Assembly: GCF_002374855.1 (NCBI RefSeq)
Contig: NZ_NWVC01000004.1
Location: 281,159-345,158, forward strand
DNA length: 64,000 nt
Direction: 5' to 3'
From: Sphingomonas adhaesiva
Lineage (GTDB): Bacteria; Pseudomonadota; Alphaproteobacteria; Sphingomonadales; Sphingomonadaceae
The notes under the pieces are model-generated. The model was not told where the DNA came from, ran no database searches, and saw only the letters and a list, made by a program, of their open reading frames with translations. Positions 34,715 to 43,904 of the stretch are shown one piece after another. The stretch's first letter is position 1. Every line of letters begins with the position of its first letter. The position numbers and the translations under genes are program-made.

Positions 34715-35271
34715 AGCAGCGCCGGCGTGCCGACCCACAGCATCCGCACCGGCGTCGTTCCGTCGTTGCGCATGCGATAGGGGTGACGCTGTTCGAAATG
34801 TGCGCTGTCGCCCGCGTTCAGGGTGAAATGCTCGCGCCCGACCCAGACGTCGAGCGTGCCTTCGAGCACATACCAGAAGCCTTCGCCTTCGCGATGTGAG
34901 ATCGGCGAGGCATGGCCCGGCGGCACCGTCATGTGCAGCGCTTCCATCCGCCGCTCGGCATGGCTGCCGCTGAGGCGAACGTAATCGACCGGGCTGGTGC
35001 CGACATGCAGATGCTCTGGTGCATCGGCACGGCGGACGATCTGGCCGGGCGACGGTACCCCGATGAAATATCCCGTCTCGACGTCGAGCGCCGACGCGAT
35101 CTGCGCCAGCGAAACGAGCGACGGCATCGCCTGGTCCCGCTCCACTTGCGACAGGAACGGGACCGACAGGCCGGACGCCGCCGCCAGATCCTTCAATGTC
35201 ATGCCAAGCCGTTGACGACGTTGCCGGATCGCCCCGCCGATCGGGGGCGGACCGGCGTCCTGTTCATGCAT
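34711..35271 (-). CDS. XRE-cupin transcriptional regulator
   Basis: A 186-residue regulator with an N-terminal helix-turn-helix (IRQRRQRLGMTLKDLAAASGLSV, PFLSQVERDQAMPSLVSLAQIASAL) and a C-terminal cupin (VPPGHASPISHREGEGFWYVLEGTLDVWVG, NAGDSAHFEQRHPYRMRN) that should bind a small effector. The start at 35271 is chosen because longer versions would begin inside the operator. It heads the NTF2-VOC set and faces a GNAT gene across a 20-bp dyad. Confidence 0.88.
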   Translation of the reverse strand: MHEQDAGPPPIGGAIRQRRQRLGMTLKDLAAASGLSVPFLSQVERDQAMPSLVSLAQIASALDVETGYFIGVPSPGQIVRRADAPEHLHVGTSPVDYVRLSGSHAERRMEALHMTVPPGHASPISHREGEGFWYVLEGTLDVWVGREHFTLNAGDSAHFEQRHPYRMRNDGTTPVRMLWVGTPALL

Positions 35272-35339
35272 TACAGACGCGGTTCTGGCCACGCTTGTCC
35301 TTTCCCTCTGCCCTCCGATGCTAACGGACAGATATGCTG

Positions 35340-35359
35340 CTGTCAAAATAGTTTGACAG
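35340..35359. promoter_or_regulatory. Perfect operator dyad between the XRE-cupin and GNAT genes
   Basis: CTGTCAAA (35340-35347) and TTTGACAG (35352-35359) with an ATAG centre. TTGACA-like -35 hexamers lie inside both arms, so a bound repressor would block both divergent promoters. Confidence 0.65.
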
Positions 35360-35398
35360 AATCAGAACGGATGTGATCCGGTCGGGCAGGAGGTCGTG

Positions 35399-35959
35399 AT
35401 GCACCACAGGGTCTTGGCGAGTAAGAAGCTGGATGCTGCCAACGTGACCGAGCGGCTCAGCCTGCAGATGCCGGCTCTGTCGGATCTGCCCGACATGGTT
35501 GCGCTGTGGAGCGATCCCGAAGTGGTGCGTTACATCGGGGGCCGCGTGTTATCGGATGAGGAGATTTGGCAGCGACTGCTGCGCTATCGAGGGCATTGGG
35601 CGCTGCTCGGCTACGGCTATTGGACTGTCCGTGAGCGGGGCACCGGCGCTTTCGTCGGCGAGATCGGCTTTGCCGATTGGCACCGGCCCGGCCTACCCGA
35701 ACTTGAAGGAAGCCCGGAGGGCGGCTGGGTGCTTCCCCCTTCCATGCACGGCAAGGGCTATGCCAGCGAGGCCCTCGATGCAGCCTTGGCGTGGCTGGAC
35801 CGGACGGTGAAGCCCTCGTCATCGGCGTGCATCATCGCCCCGGACAACGTCGCGTCGCTCAAGCTGGCGGAGCGCTCCGGCTACCGGCTCGTTCGCAAGG
35901 GAATTTACCGGGATAGCGAGACTTGCATCCTGACGCGCGAGCATGCGGGACCAGGATGA
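35399..35959 (+). CDS. GNAT-family N-acetyltransferase (RimJ/RimL type)
   Basis: A 186-residue acetyltransferase: LSLQMPALSDLPDMVALWSDPEVVRYIGG, VGEIGFADWH, the acetyl-CoA loop GGWVLPPSMHGKGYASEALDAALAWL, and ACIIAPDNVASLKLAERSGYRLVRK. The ATG at 35399 has AGGAGG upstream. It acetylates an unknown amine, protein N-terminus or drug. Divergent from the XRE-cupin gene and probably controlled by it. Confidence 0.88.
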   Translation: MHHRVLASKKLDAANVTERLSLQMPALSDLPDMVALWSDPEVVRYIGGRVLSDEEIWQRLLRYRGHWALLGYGYWTVRERGTGAFVGEIGFADWHRPGLPELEGSPEGGWVLPPSMHGKGYASEALDAALAWLDRTVKPSSSACIIAPDNVASLKLAERSGYRLVRKGIYRDSETCILTREHAGPG

Positions 35960-36049
35960 TCGACACCGATCGGCGCAGCGTCTCGCGAACGAAACCGACA
36001 ATCACGACAGACAGGCTGATCCATCGATCGGCATGAGTTGGAGGACGGC

Positions 36050-36424
36050 ATGGACGGGGATTTACGGGCTGTGATTGAAGAGTGGCATCGCGTGGTCAAC
36101 GAAGGCGACGTGACGGTGGCGCGCACGATCGTGACCGATGATGTCGAGGTCGGCGGCCCGCGTGGGTCGGCATCGGGCGTCGATGCCTTCATTTCCTGGA
36201 TCGAGAGTGCCGGAATCCACCTTGAACCCGTCGCTTGGCACCCGTTGCCCGACGCTGGCGTGGTGGTGGAACAGCGGGCAAGTCGGCCCGGTGGTGGGCG
36301 CAGTGCCGAGCAGCACCCGATACCTGTCGTTACCCTTTTCAAGCTGCGCGGCGATCGCATCGCAGGCAGCTGGCGGTTTGACACGGTGCGCGAAGCGCTC
36401 GTCTACCCGGCAGCGGTCCAATGA
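36050..36424 (+). CDS. NTF2-like nuclear-transport-factor-fold protein
   Basis: A 124-residue protein (IEEWHRVVNEGDVTVARTIVTDDVEVGGPRG, FISWIESAGIHLEPVAWHPL, VVVEQRA, PVVTLFKLRGDRIAGSWRFDTVREAL). The ATG at 36050 has GGAGG eight bases before it. Its stop overlaps the next ATG (ATGA), linking it to the thioesterase-like gene. Function unknown. Confidence 0.8.
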   Translation: MDGDLRAVIEEWHRVVNEGDVTVARTIVTDDVEVGGPRGSASGVDAFISWIESAGIHLEPVAWHPLPDAGVVVEQRASRPGGGRSAEQHPIPVVTLFKLRGDRIAGSWRFDTVREALVYPAAVQ

Positions 36425-37467
36425 GCTTACTTCTTTTGCGGCGCGATGTGGAGAAAGAGTTGGTGAACCAGCAACAGGTGGCGATACGCAGATGGCATCT
36501 TGCGGCAATAGGAGCCAATGCGTCAGCGACACGCACGATCGCGACGGGGGTGACGCTCGCCGCCTGTCTGCTCGCTTCCTCCGCGGCGGCGCAGCAGCCG
36601 TTTCGTATGCCGCCGCCCGAGGTGGCGCAGCCGGCGCCCGGAGGTGTCCGTATCGCCCACGACGGGCTGGTCGCGAACTGGTATGCCGCTTCCCGACGGG
36701 CTGCCTCGCGGCCGCCGGTCGTGCTGCTGCTGGGTGGGTCGGAAGGCGGAATTGGCGCCGGGGCGGCTCGCCAGGCTGCCGACCTCGTGGCGCATGGGTT
36801 TGCCGTGCTGCATCTCGCCTACTTCGGTGCCCCCGGATTGCCGTCCCGGCTCAACTTGGTGCCGCTCGAGTATTTCGACCGTGCCCTTGCCTGGATCAAG
36901 CGACAGCCCGGCATCGATCCTCGCCGCATCTCCGTGGTGGGTGCCTCGAAAGGGGCCGAGGCGGCGTTGCTCGTGGCATCCCGGCATCCCGAACTTCACG
37001 CCATCGTTACCGGCGCGCCATCGGCGGCGGTCTGGCCGGGGATCGACTTCACGGGGCGGGACACGGGCTCGTCCTGGACGGTGCGCGGAAAGCCATTGCC
37101 GTATCTGCGCTACGGCCCCGCGGCGACCAGCATGTTCGACGGATACAAGACCGGGCTAGCCACGCTGCCGGAGCATCGCGATGCCGCGATCCCCGTGACG
37201 AGGATCAAGGCAAAGGTCCTGCTCGTATGCGGTCGTGCCGATACGCTGTGGCCGTCCTGTCCCATGGCCGAGCAGGTGCAGCGGGCAATCGGACCGAAGG
37301 CGAGAGTCCTCGCCTATGATGACGCCGGGCATGCGGTGTTTGGTCCTCCCGTTCAGGTTAGTGCCGCAGCATATCGATCGTTGGGATCCCTCGGCGGTAC
37401 CGCTGAGGGCAATAACTTGGCCCGTGCTGATGCGTGGCCTATAATTCTTGCGTTTCTTACCAGTTGA
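36421..37467 (+). CDS. Exported BAAT/acyl-CoA-thioesterase-like hydrolase
   Basis: An alpha/beta hydrolase of 348 residues related to bile-acid-CoA:amino-acid N-acyltransferase/acyl-CoA thioesterases. Core motifs are VVLLLGGSEGGIGAGAARQ, LGAPGLP-like AYFGAPGLP, the nucleophile elbow VVGASKGAEAALLVAS, VLLVCGRADTLWPSC and the catalytic-His segment YDDAGHAVF. A membrane or signal segment (VTLAACLLASSAAAQQ) lies at residues 42-58, so translation may really start at an internal GTG near 36478. Coupled to the NTF2-like gene. Confidence 0.8.
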   Translation: MSLLLLRRDVEKELVNQQQVAIRRWHLAAIGANASATRTIATGVTLAACLLASSAAAQQPFRMPPPEVAQPAPGGVRIAHDGLVANWYAASRRAASRPPVVLLLGGSEGGIGAGAARQAADLVAHGFAVLHLAYFGAPGLPSRLNLVPLEYFDRALAWIKRQPGIDPRRISVVGASKGAEAALLVASRHPELHAIVTGAPSAAVWPGIDFTGRDTGSSWTVRGKPLPYLRYGPAATSMFDGYKTGLATLPEHRDAAIPVTRIKAKVLLVCGRADTLWPSCPMAEQVQRAIGPKARVLAYDDAGHAVFGPPVQVSAAAYRSLGSLGGTAEGNNLARADAWPIILAFLTS

Positions 37468-37593
37468 AGGCGGTGGACCGGACAGTTTATTCTCATTCGA
37501 TATGGGCCGTGCGAGAACTTCCGCGCGGACTTGGGCTTTCTGGTCAATAGCGACGATCTTGAACGATCACCGAAACGAGCGGATCTCCTGATC

Positions 37594-38130
37594 ATGACGG
37601 ATGTTGTGAGGGGCGAACTAAGTTTGAATGATTGCAGAGCGGTTGCAGAGTATTCAGCGCGATGCGCTCAGTCAGTTCTTCCGGTGTTTGAGCAACGATG
37701 CCCCAGCGACAGGCGCCCCCATGACGCTATCGACGCGGCCCTGCTGTTCGCGCGGGGATCAGACCGAACTGCACTCATTCGGGATAGAGCGTGGTCAGCG
37801 CTCCGGGCGGCGGCAGAAGCGGCCAAGGAAGGGGAGATCGCTGCTAGCGAGGCAGCGCGCGCCGCTGTTGCAGCCGCCGGCGCGGCTTATCTGCATCCAT
37901 TGGCTAAGGCTACTCAGGTGAAACACATTCTTGGGTCGGCTGCCCACGCCATACGGGCCATTGAAATAACGCGCCCAAGCGACGGTGGATCGCATTTGGA
38001 GATGCTGATAGGCCTCGCCACATCGCAAGTGTCAGATGTTCTCCGACGTTACCCATCGGCGCCACTAAAAGGCGGTCGCATCGGAGAGCTGATCCGGGAA
38101 ATCGACGCAGCGCTTCGTCGATCGGGTTGA
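37594..38130 (+). CDS. Imm-5-like putative immunity protein
   Basis: A 178-residue helical, alanine-rich protein. Order of segments: VRGELSLNDCRAVAEYSARCAQSVLPVFE, RPHDAIDAALLFARG, the AAxAAxxAAxAA central helices, and AYLHPLAKATQVKHILGSAAHAIRAIE. This matches my memory of the Imm-5-like putative immunity family. The ATG at 37594 is preferred over a TTG at 37531. No toxin gene is recognisable beside it, so it is an orphan immunity candidate or the family has another role. Confidence 0.6.
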   Translation: MTDVVRGELSLNDCRAVAEYSARCAQSVLPVFEQRCPSDRRPHDAIDAALLFARGSDRTALIRDRAWSALRAAAEAAKEGEIAASEAARAAVAAAGAAYLHPLAKATQVKHILGSAAHAIRAIEITRPSDGGSHLEMLIGLATSQVSDVLRRYPSAPLKGGRIGELIREIDAALRRSG

Positions 38131-38497
38131 GATTACCGAGAAAATGCGCAGGCCCGCTCTCGATGACTTGTTCGATCGTCGACCTACCCGGGACAGGACC
38201 CGTTCCGGATGCCTAAATCCCGTCTTGTCTGCGACGTGCCGAGTTGGCGAGATGCGACGGTTGAGCAGCAAGCATGACAGGCCCGAGTTCCGCTTCGTCG
38301 ACCGTGTGGAGCGACGTGCATCAAAGATCGCGCCGTTGCGAACTTGCGATCTTCCGCGTTTTGTCCGGCATTCGGTTCGTCGCATACCGGCCTCACTGCC
38401 CTTTCAATGCGACATGTCGTTGGCTAGCATGGTTATCGAGCCGAGATTATCTGTTTTACTCTACAATGACTTAGATGGTTTATGGTCGTGTGCGCGC
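38131..38497. other. AT-richer gap at the island's right end
   Basis: No gene is supported in these 367 bp before the right att copy. Open frames lack family matches and ribosome-binding sites. The stretch from about 38420 to 38490 is notably AT-rich, like other island ends. Confidence 0.5.
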
Positions 38498-38515
38498 ATC
38501 CTGCCGCCCCAGCCA
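38498..38515. repeat. attR core (copy of tRNA-Gln 3' end)
   Basis: ATCCTGCCGCCCCAGCCA, identical to the last 18 bp of the tRNA-Gln gene (21319-21336), in the same orientation. Confidence 0.85.
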
Positions 38516-38543
38516 AGCAAACAGCCAACGTTTCGTTTCGGCC

Positions 38544-38630
38544 GCAGGAAATCGACCGCGGGCGCATGGATTGCATCGGCAGGTGTAGCGCCTCCATCTG
38601 GAAATGCGGCGCCTGCGATCCAGAACCTCG
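38544..38630 (+). pseudogene. Second integrase-start remnant beyond attR
   Basis: Starting 28 bp after the att core, exactly as at the left end, GCAGGAAATCG is followed by GGATTG, AGGTGT, CTCCAT.TGGA.ATGC and GCCTGCGATCCAGAAC, matching 21365-21446 at most positions. The GTG start of the left copy is GCG here, and homology ends at about 38630. This is the decayed head of a related integrase from an earlier element that used the same tRNA. Confidence 0.75.
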
Positions 38631-38705
38631 CGCAGGTGGCGATCGTCACGCATCCGCCGCGTCGCCCGGTGATGTCGACGTCGCCGGGCCAAGCGGGCGG
38701 TGTCC

Positions 38706-39908
38706 TCACACCAGCCGCAACGGGCGCAGCGGGTCGCCGATCAGCCCGCTGACCATCGCTGCCTGGATGCGGGTGGCGGGCCACAGCTTCGACACCGGCC
38801 CGACCAGCCGGTCGCGAACGAACGGCAGGACGCGGCTGTCGGATTGATAGACCGGCGTGAACAGCGCGGTCAGCGCCTGATACAGGCGCACGTGCCGCCG
38901 TCGCAGCGCGACCGCGCGATCCAGCGCGGCGCGCGCGCCGCCCGCCCCCCGCAACGCCAGCGCCAGAGCATAGGCATCCAGCAGCGCCATGTTCGCGCCC
39001 TGGCCCAGCTGCGGGCTGGCCGAATGCCACGCATCGCCGATATGGATCAGTCCGGGGCGGGCGGGCACGCTGAGCGTGCGATGCGCATATCGCGCGAAGG
39101 TCAGCTGGTCTGGCGTGTCGATCCGGTCCAGCAGCGGGCGCGTCGCGGGCCACAACGCCGCCACCTCGCGCTTCCACACCGCCAGCCCGGCGTCGTGCCA
39201 CGCGTCCAGCCGGTCGGCACGCAGCGACCAGAAGAACGCCGTCTGTCGCCGGGTGCCGCCGGGAAAGCGACCGACCGGCAGCACGCCGACCATCACGCTG
39301 GCGCGATGATAGCGCTGCTCCAGCGCAGCGCCGTCGAAACCCGCGCCCTCCGGCCAGTCGAGCGTGCCCCACAAAGCGCCATAGGACAGCGCCCGCCCGC
39401 ACGGCGGTGCCAGCGGGGTGCGGGTGCCCAGCGCATCGACGATCAGGTCGAACGGGCCGGCCGACCGACCGCCTTCCAGCGACAGGCGGCGGCGCCCGTC
39501 GGGCAACGGATCGCTGCCCGTCACGGTGCAGCCCGTCTCGATCGCGATGCCGGCGGCGACGACCGCATCGTGCAGGATCGCGAACAGGCTGGCACGGTGG
39601 ATGCCCACCCCGAACCCCGCGCGCCGCCCCAGCGCGGCATAGCGCACGTCCAGGACGACGCGCCCGCTGCGTCCCGCCTCGCCACGCAGCCGCTCGATGC
39701 GCGCGCCATGGTCGAGCAGCGCCTCGGCCAGCCCCAGCGCGTCCAGCACCGCAAATCCGGTCGGCTGGATCATCAGCCCGGAACCGATCGGCCGCGGCGC
39801 GTCGAACCGCTCGAACAGCGTGACATGATGCCCGTCGCGCCGCAGCAGCAGCGCCGCCGCCAACCCGGCCGGGCCGCATCCCGCAATCGCGATCTCCAAG
39901 GGTGTCAT
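38706..39908 (-). CDS. FAD-dependent monooxygenase (UbiH/PHBH-like)
   Basis: A 400-residue flavoprotein of the p-hydroxybenzoate-hydroxylase fold. Motifs are the N-terminal dinucleotide site IAIAGCGPAGLAAALLLRRDGH with E34-region VTLFERF, the DG-like FDLIVDALGTRT, and the second FAD motif HIGDAWHSASPQLGQGANMALLDAYAL. It hydroxylates or otherwise oxidises an aromatic or polyketide-like substrate; which one is unknown. It is the first chromosomal gene right of the island, 19 bp downstream of the ybbP gene on the same strand. Confidence 0.88.
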   Translation of the reverse strand: MTPLEIAIAGCGPAGLAAALLLRRDGHHVTLFERFDAPRPIGSGLMIQPTGFAVLDALGLAEALLDHGARIERLRGEAGRSGRVVLDVRYAALGRRAGFGVGIHRASLFAILHDAVVAAGIAIETGCTVTGSDPLPDGRRRLSLEGGRSAGPFDLIVDALGTRTPLAPPCGRALSYGALWGTLDWPEGAGFDGAALEQRYHRASVMVGVLPVGRFPGGTRRQTAFFWSLRADRLDAWHDAGLAVWKREVAALWPATRPLLDRIDTPDQLTFARYAHRTLSVPARPGLIHIGDAWHSASPQLGQGANMALLDAYALALALRGAGGARAALDRAVALRRRHVRLYQALTALFTPVYQSDSRVLPFVRDRLVGPVSKLWPATRIQAAMVSGLIGDPLRPLRLV

Positions 39909-39927
39909 GTCGCCCTTCTAGGACCGC

Positions 39928-42419
39928 TCACATACGCCGCAGCGCGGCGGCGGGCCGCGCGCGCAGCACGGGCAGCGATCCAGCCACGCCGATCGCCATC
40001 GTCACCCCGGCCCCCAGCGCCAGCGTCGCGGCCACCACCCCCCAGTCCGGCAGCCAGTCGAACGCGAAGATCTGCGTCACGACGAACCAGCCGCCGCCGA
40101 CCCCGATGATCGTCGCGACGATGCCAACCGCGCTCACCAGCAGCGCATATTCGATCGCCTGCGTCGCCAGCACCTGTCGCCGGGTGGCGCCCAATACCTT
40201 CAGCAGCACCGCGTCGTAACTGCGTGCCGCGCGCGCCGCCGCGATCGCGCCCAGCAGCACCGCGATCCCCGAAAGGACCGCGACGCTGGCCGCGGCGGTG
40301 ATCGCGGTCGCCATCTGGCGCACCACGTCCTGCACCTGGGCCAGCACCGATCCCACCTCGATCACCGATGTCGAGGGGAAGCGCGGCAGCAGCGCGGCGG
40401 TGACGCGCGGCGCGGCGGCGGCGGGCATGTCGATCGTCGCCGCCAGATTGTGCGGCACGTCGCGCAGCGCGCCGGGGGAGAAGACCATGACGAAGTTGAA
40501 GCCCAGCGTCTCCCACGCGATCCGCCGGAACGACGCGATCCGTGCGGTCCGCTCCATGCCCAGCACCGAAACGGTCAGCGGGTCGCCGATCTTCAGGTCC
40601 AGCGCGGTGGCCAGCCGCTCGTCCACGGACACCAGGCTCTCGCCTGCCTCCCGTGCCGACCACCATCGCCCCGCGCTCAGCGTGCTGCCCTCGGGCAGCG
40701 TGGCGGAGAAGGTCAGCCCGCGCTCGCCGCGCAACGCCCATGCGCCCTCCGGGATCGTCGCCAGATCGGCGACGCGCGTGGTGCCGTAACCGGTGATCGT
40801 CCCGCGCATCAGCGGCACGGTGGCGATCGTCGCCCCCGGCACGATCGCGGTGACGGTGCGGCGGAACGCCGCCTCGCGCTCGGGCGGCACGTCGAGCGCG
40901 AACAGCGCGGGCGCACGCTCGGGCACCGATGCGCGGATGTTGCCGTCGATGCTGGTGCGGATCGTCGCCAACAGGACGAACAGCGTCAGCCCCAGGCCCA
41001 GAGCGACGACCAGCGACACGGTGCGCGATCCGGGGCGGTGCAGCGCCGACAGCGCCAGCCGCGCCAGCGGGCGGCGCGGGCGCGGGGCGCGTGCCGCTGC
41101 GGCGCGGATCGCCGCGCCGATCGCCACCAGCACCGCCAGCGCTCCCGCGGTCGCCACCAGGAAGGCGGCGGTGAAGCCCGGCCGCGCGCTGGTCATCAGC
41201 GCCAGCACCGGGACCGGCACGCCCGCCGCCAGTCCCCAGGCGATGCCGCGCCAGCCCCCGCCGCTGCGCTGATCGAGCGCGCCGCGCAGCAGCGCCGCCG
41301 CCGGCACGCGCCCTGCCGCCACCAGCGGGCGCGCGCAGAACGCCAGCGCGATCAGCAGGCCGTATCCCGCCGCCAGCGCCAGCGGCGCCGGCTGGATCGT
41401 CAGCCCCGGCGCGACCGGCAGCACGCCGCTGATCGCCATCCCGGCCAGCGGCACCGCGGCGATCCCCGCGATCAGCCCCAGCCCGATTCCCACCATCGAC
41501 ACCGCCAGCAGCTGCAGCAGATAGATTCGCGCCACCATCCCCGATGTCGCGCCCAGGATCTTCAGCGTGGCGATCGTGTCGCGCCGCGCCTCCAGGTACG
41601 ATGTGACGCCGTTGCCGATGCCGATCCCGGCGATCACCAGCGCCGCCAGCCCGACCAGCGTCAGGAAATCGCCCATGCGCGTGACGAAGCGGCTGGCCCC
41701 CGGGGATGCGCGATCACGCGTCTTCGTCTCCCATCCGGCGGTGTCGAAACGGCGTTCGAACCGCTCGGCGATCGCCGCCGGGTTGCCGGTCGCGGCGATG
41801 CGGTAGCGCGTCGCATACAGGCTGCCCGGCTGAATCAGCCCGGTACGGTCCAGCCCGGCGCGCGAGACGATCGCGACCGGGCCGAGCGTGAAACCCTCGC
41901 CCAGCCGGTCGGGTTCGTCGGCGATGATCCCGCCGATGCGGAACGTCGCGGTGCCCAGTCGCAGCGTCGCGCCCGGTGCCACCGCCAGCCGTTCCGCCAG
42001 CGCGCGGCCGATCCACACCATGTCGTCCGGCGGCGCGCCCGCCGTCCGCCCGTCCGCCAGCGTCAGCCGGCCGTACAGCGGATAGGCGCGGTCCACCGCC
42101 TTCAACTGCACCGGCGCGGTCGCGCCCGCGGCGGTGACCGCCATCGACTGCATCCGCACCGTTTCGGATATGCGGCCCGCCGCACGCATCGCCGCCAGCT
42201 CGGGCGGGTCGGCCAGCCGCTGCGACACCGCGAATTCCACGTCGCCGCCCAGCAGCACGCGCCCGCGCGCCGCCAGTTCGCGGTCGATCGCCTGGGCAAG
42301 GCTGCCGATCGCCGCCAGCGCGCCGACCCCCAGGAACAGGCAAAGGAGCAGCAGTCGCAACCCGCGGAACCGCGCCGACAGCTCGCGCCGCGACAATCGC
42401 CACGCCAGCGCCCAGTCGC

Positions 42420-42423
<4 letters not shown>
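39928..42423 (-). CDS. ABC-transporter permease, YbbP/FtsX type
   Basis: An 831-residue inner-membrane protein with two FtsX-like permease domains, periplasmic MacB-type core regions and about ten helices (LLLLCLFLGVGALAAIGSLAQ near the N-terminus; FLTLVGLAALVIAGIGIGNGV mid-protein; VLSGIAVLLGAIAAARAARSYD and GIVATIIGVGGGWFV near the end). It pairs with the ATPase gene at 42420 (four-base overlap) and with the divergent tesA-like esterase gene, the classic ybbP-ybbA-tesA arrangement, believed to handle lipid or lipoprotein substrates in the envelope. Confidence 0.92.
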
Positions 42424-43094
<671 letters not shown>

Positions 43095-43117
43095 GTGGCA
43101 GGGGATTCCCGAAGGCG

Positions 43118-43858
43118 ATGACGAAGACAACATATGCGACGGGCGCCGCCCTTCTCCAAGCCTTGTTGCTGGGGGCGTGCGACGCGCCGGCGCGCGATCA
43201 GCCGGCCGCCGCCAACGCCGCCGATCCCGCGGCGGCCCCCGCCGCGACCGTCCCGGTGTCGGGGCCGAAGCGCATCGTGCTGGCATTCGGCGACAGCCTG
43301 TACGCCGGTTACAGCCTGTCGCGTGGGCAAAGCCTGCCCGATGCGATCCAGGCGCGGCTGCGCGCGCATGGCGTGGACGCGACCCTGGTCAACGCGGGCG
43401 TATCCGGCGATACGACCGCGGACGGGCGCCGCCGGCTGGCCTATACGCTCGACCGGATGACGCCGGCGCCCGATCTGGTCATGCTAGGGCTGGGCGGCAA
43501 CGACGTGCTGCGCCAGCTCAGCCCCGCGGAAACGCGCGCGAACATGACCGCGATGCTGGACGAACTGGCGAAGCGGCGCATCCCCGTGGTGCTGACCGGC
43601 ATGCTGGCGCCGCCCAACCTCGGTCCCGATTACGCCGCCGCGTTCAACGCCATCTGGCCCGATCTGGCGCGGCGGTACGACGCTCCGCTCGATCCGTTCA
43701 TCCTGCAGGGCGTTCTGGGTAATCGCCAGCTGATGCTGCCCGACGGCGTCCACCCCAATGCACGCGGCGTCGGGCGGGTCGCCGACCGGCTGGCGCCGCT
43801 GGTCGAGCGGCGGCTGGCGGCGCTGCCGGGTAGCGCCACCGCGCCGCAGCGGCCATAG
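43118..43858 (+). CDS. tesA: Arylesterase / TesA-like SGNH lipoprotein
   Basis: A 246-residue SGNH hydrolase. A lipoprotein signal ends LLLGAC (Cys about 21), then an Ala/Pro-rich linker and the four SGNH blocks: AFGDSLYAGY (Ser), VNAGVSGDTT (Gly), LGLGGNDVLR (Asn), PDGVHPNARG (Asp-His). It hydrolyses acyl-CoA, lysophospholipid or aryl esters in the periplasm. Divergent partner of the ybbA-ybbP genes. Confidence 0.92.
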   Translation: MTKTTYATGAALLQALLLGACDAPARDQPAAANAADPAAAPAATVPVSGPKRIVLAFGDSLYAGYSLSRGQSLPDAIQARLRAHGVDATLVNAGVSGDTTADGRRRLAYTLDRMTPAPDLVMLGLGGNDVLRQLSPAETRANMTAMLDELAKRRIPVVLTGMLAPPNLGPDYAAAFNAIWPDLARRYDAPLDPFILQGVLGNRQLMLPDGVHPNARGVGRVADRLAPLVERRLAALPGSATAPQRP

Positions 43859-43904
43859 TCACCCGCGAACAGGCGCACACGCCGCAGCGGGAGAGGACGG
43901 GACC

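Larger units (their letters stand above)
21319..38515. mobile_element. ~17.2-kb genomic island at tRNA-Gln
   Basis: Bounded by an 18-bp direct repeat of the tRNA-Gln 3' end (ATCCTGCCGCCCCAGCCA). It starts with a tyrosine-integrase 5' remnant and carries a mosaic of small stress, detoxification and regulatory genes, many truncated, in a less GC-extreme composition with AT-rich gaps (for example 37480-38490). The integrase lacks its catalytic half, so the island is immobile without help. A second integrase-start remnant follows the right att copy. Confidence 0.85.

Noticed and set aside
38065..38385. Possible minus-strand gene at the island's right end
   Set aside because: Ser/Arg-rich frame with no recognisable domain, overlapping the Imm-5-like gene's 3' end.
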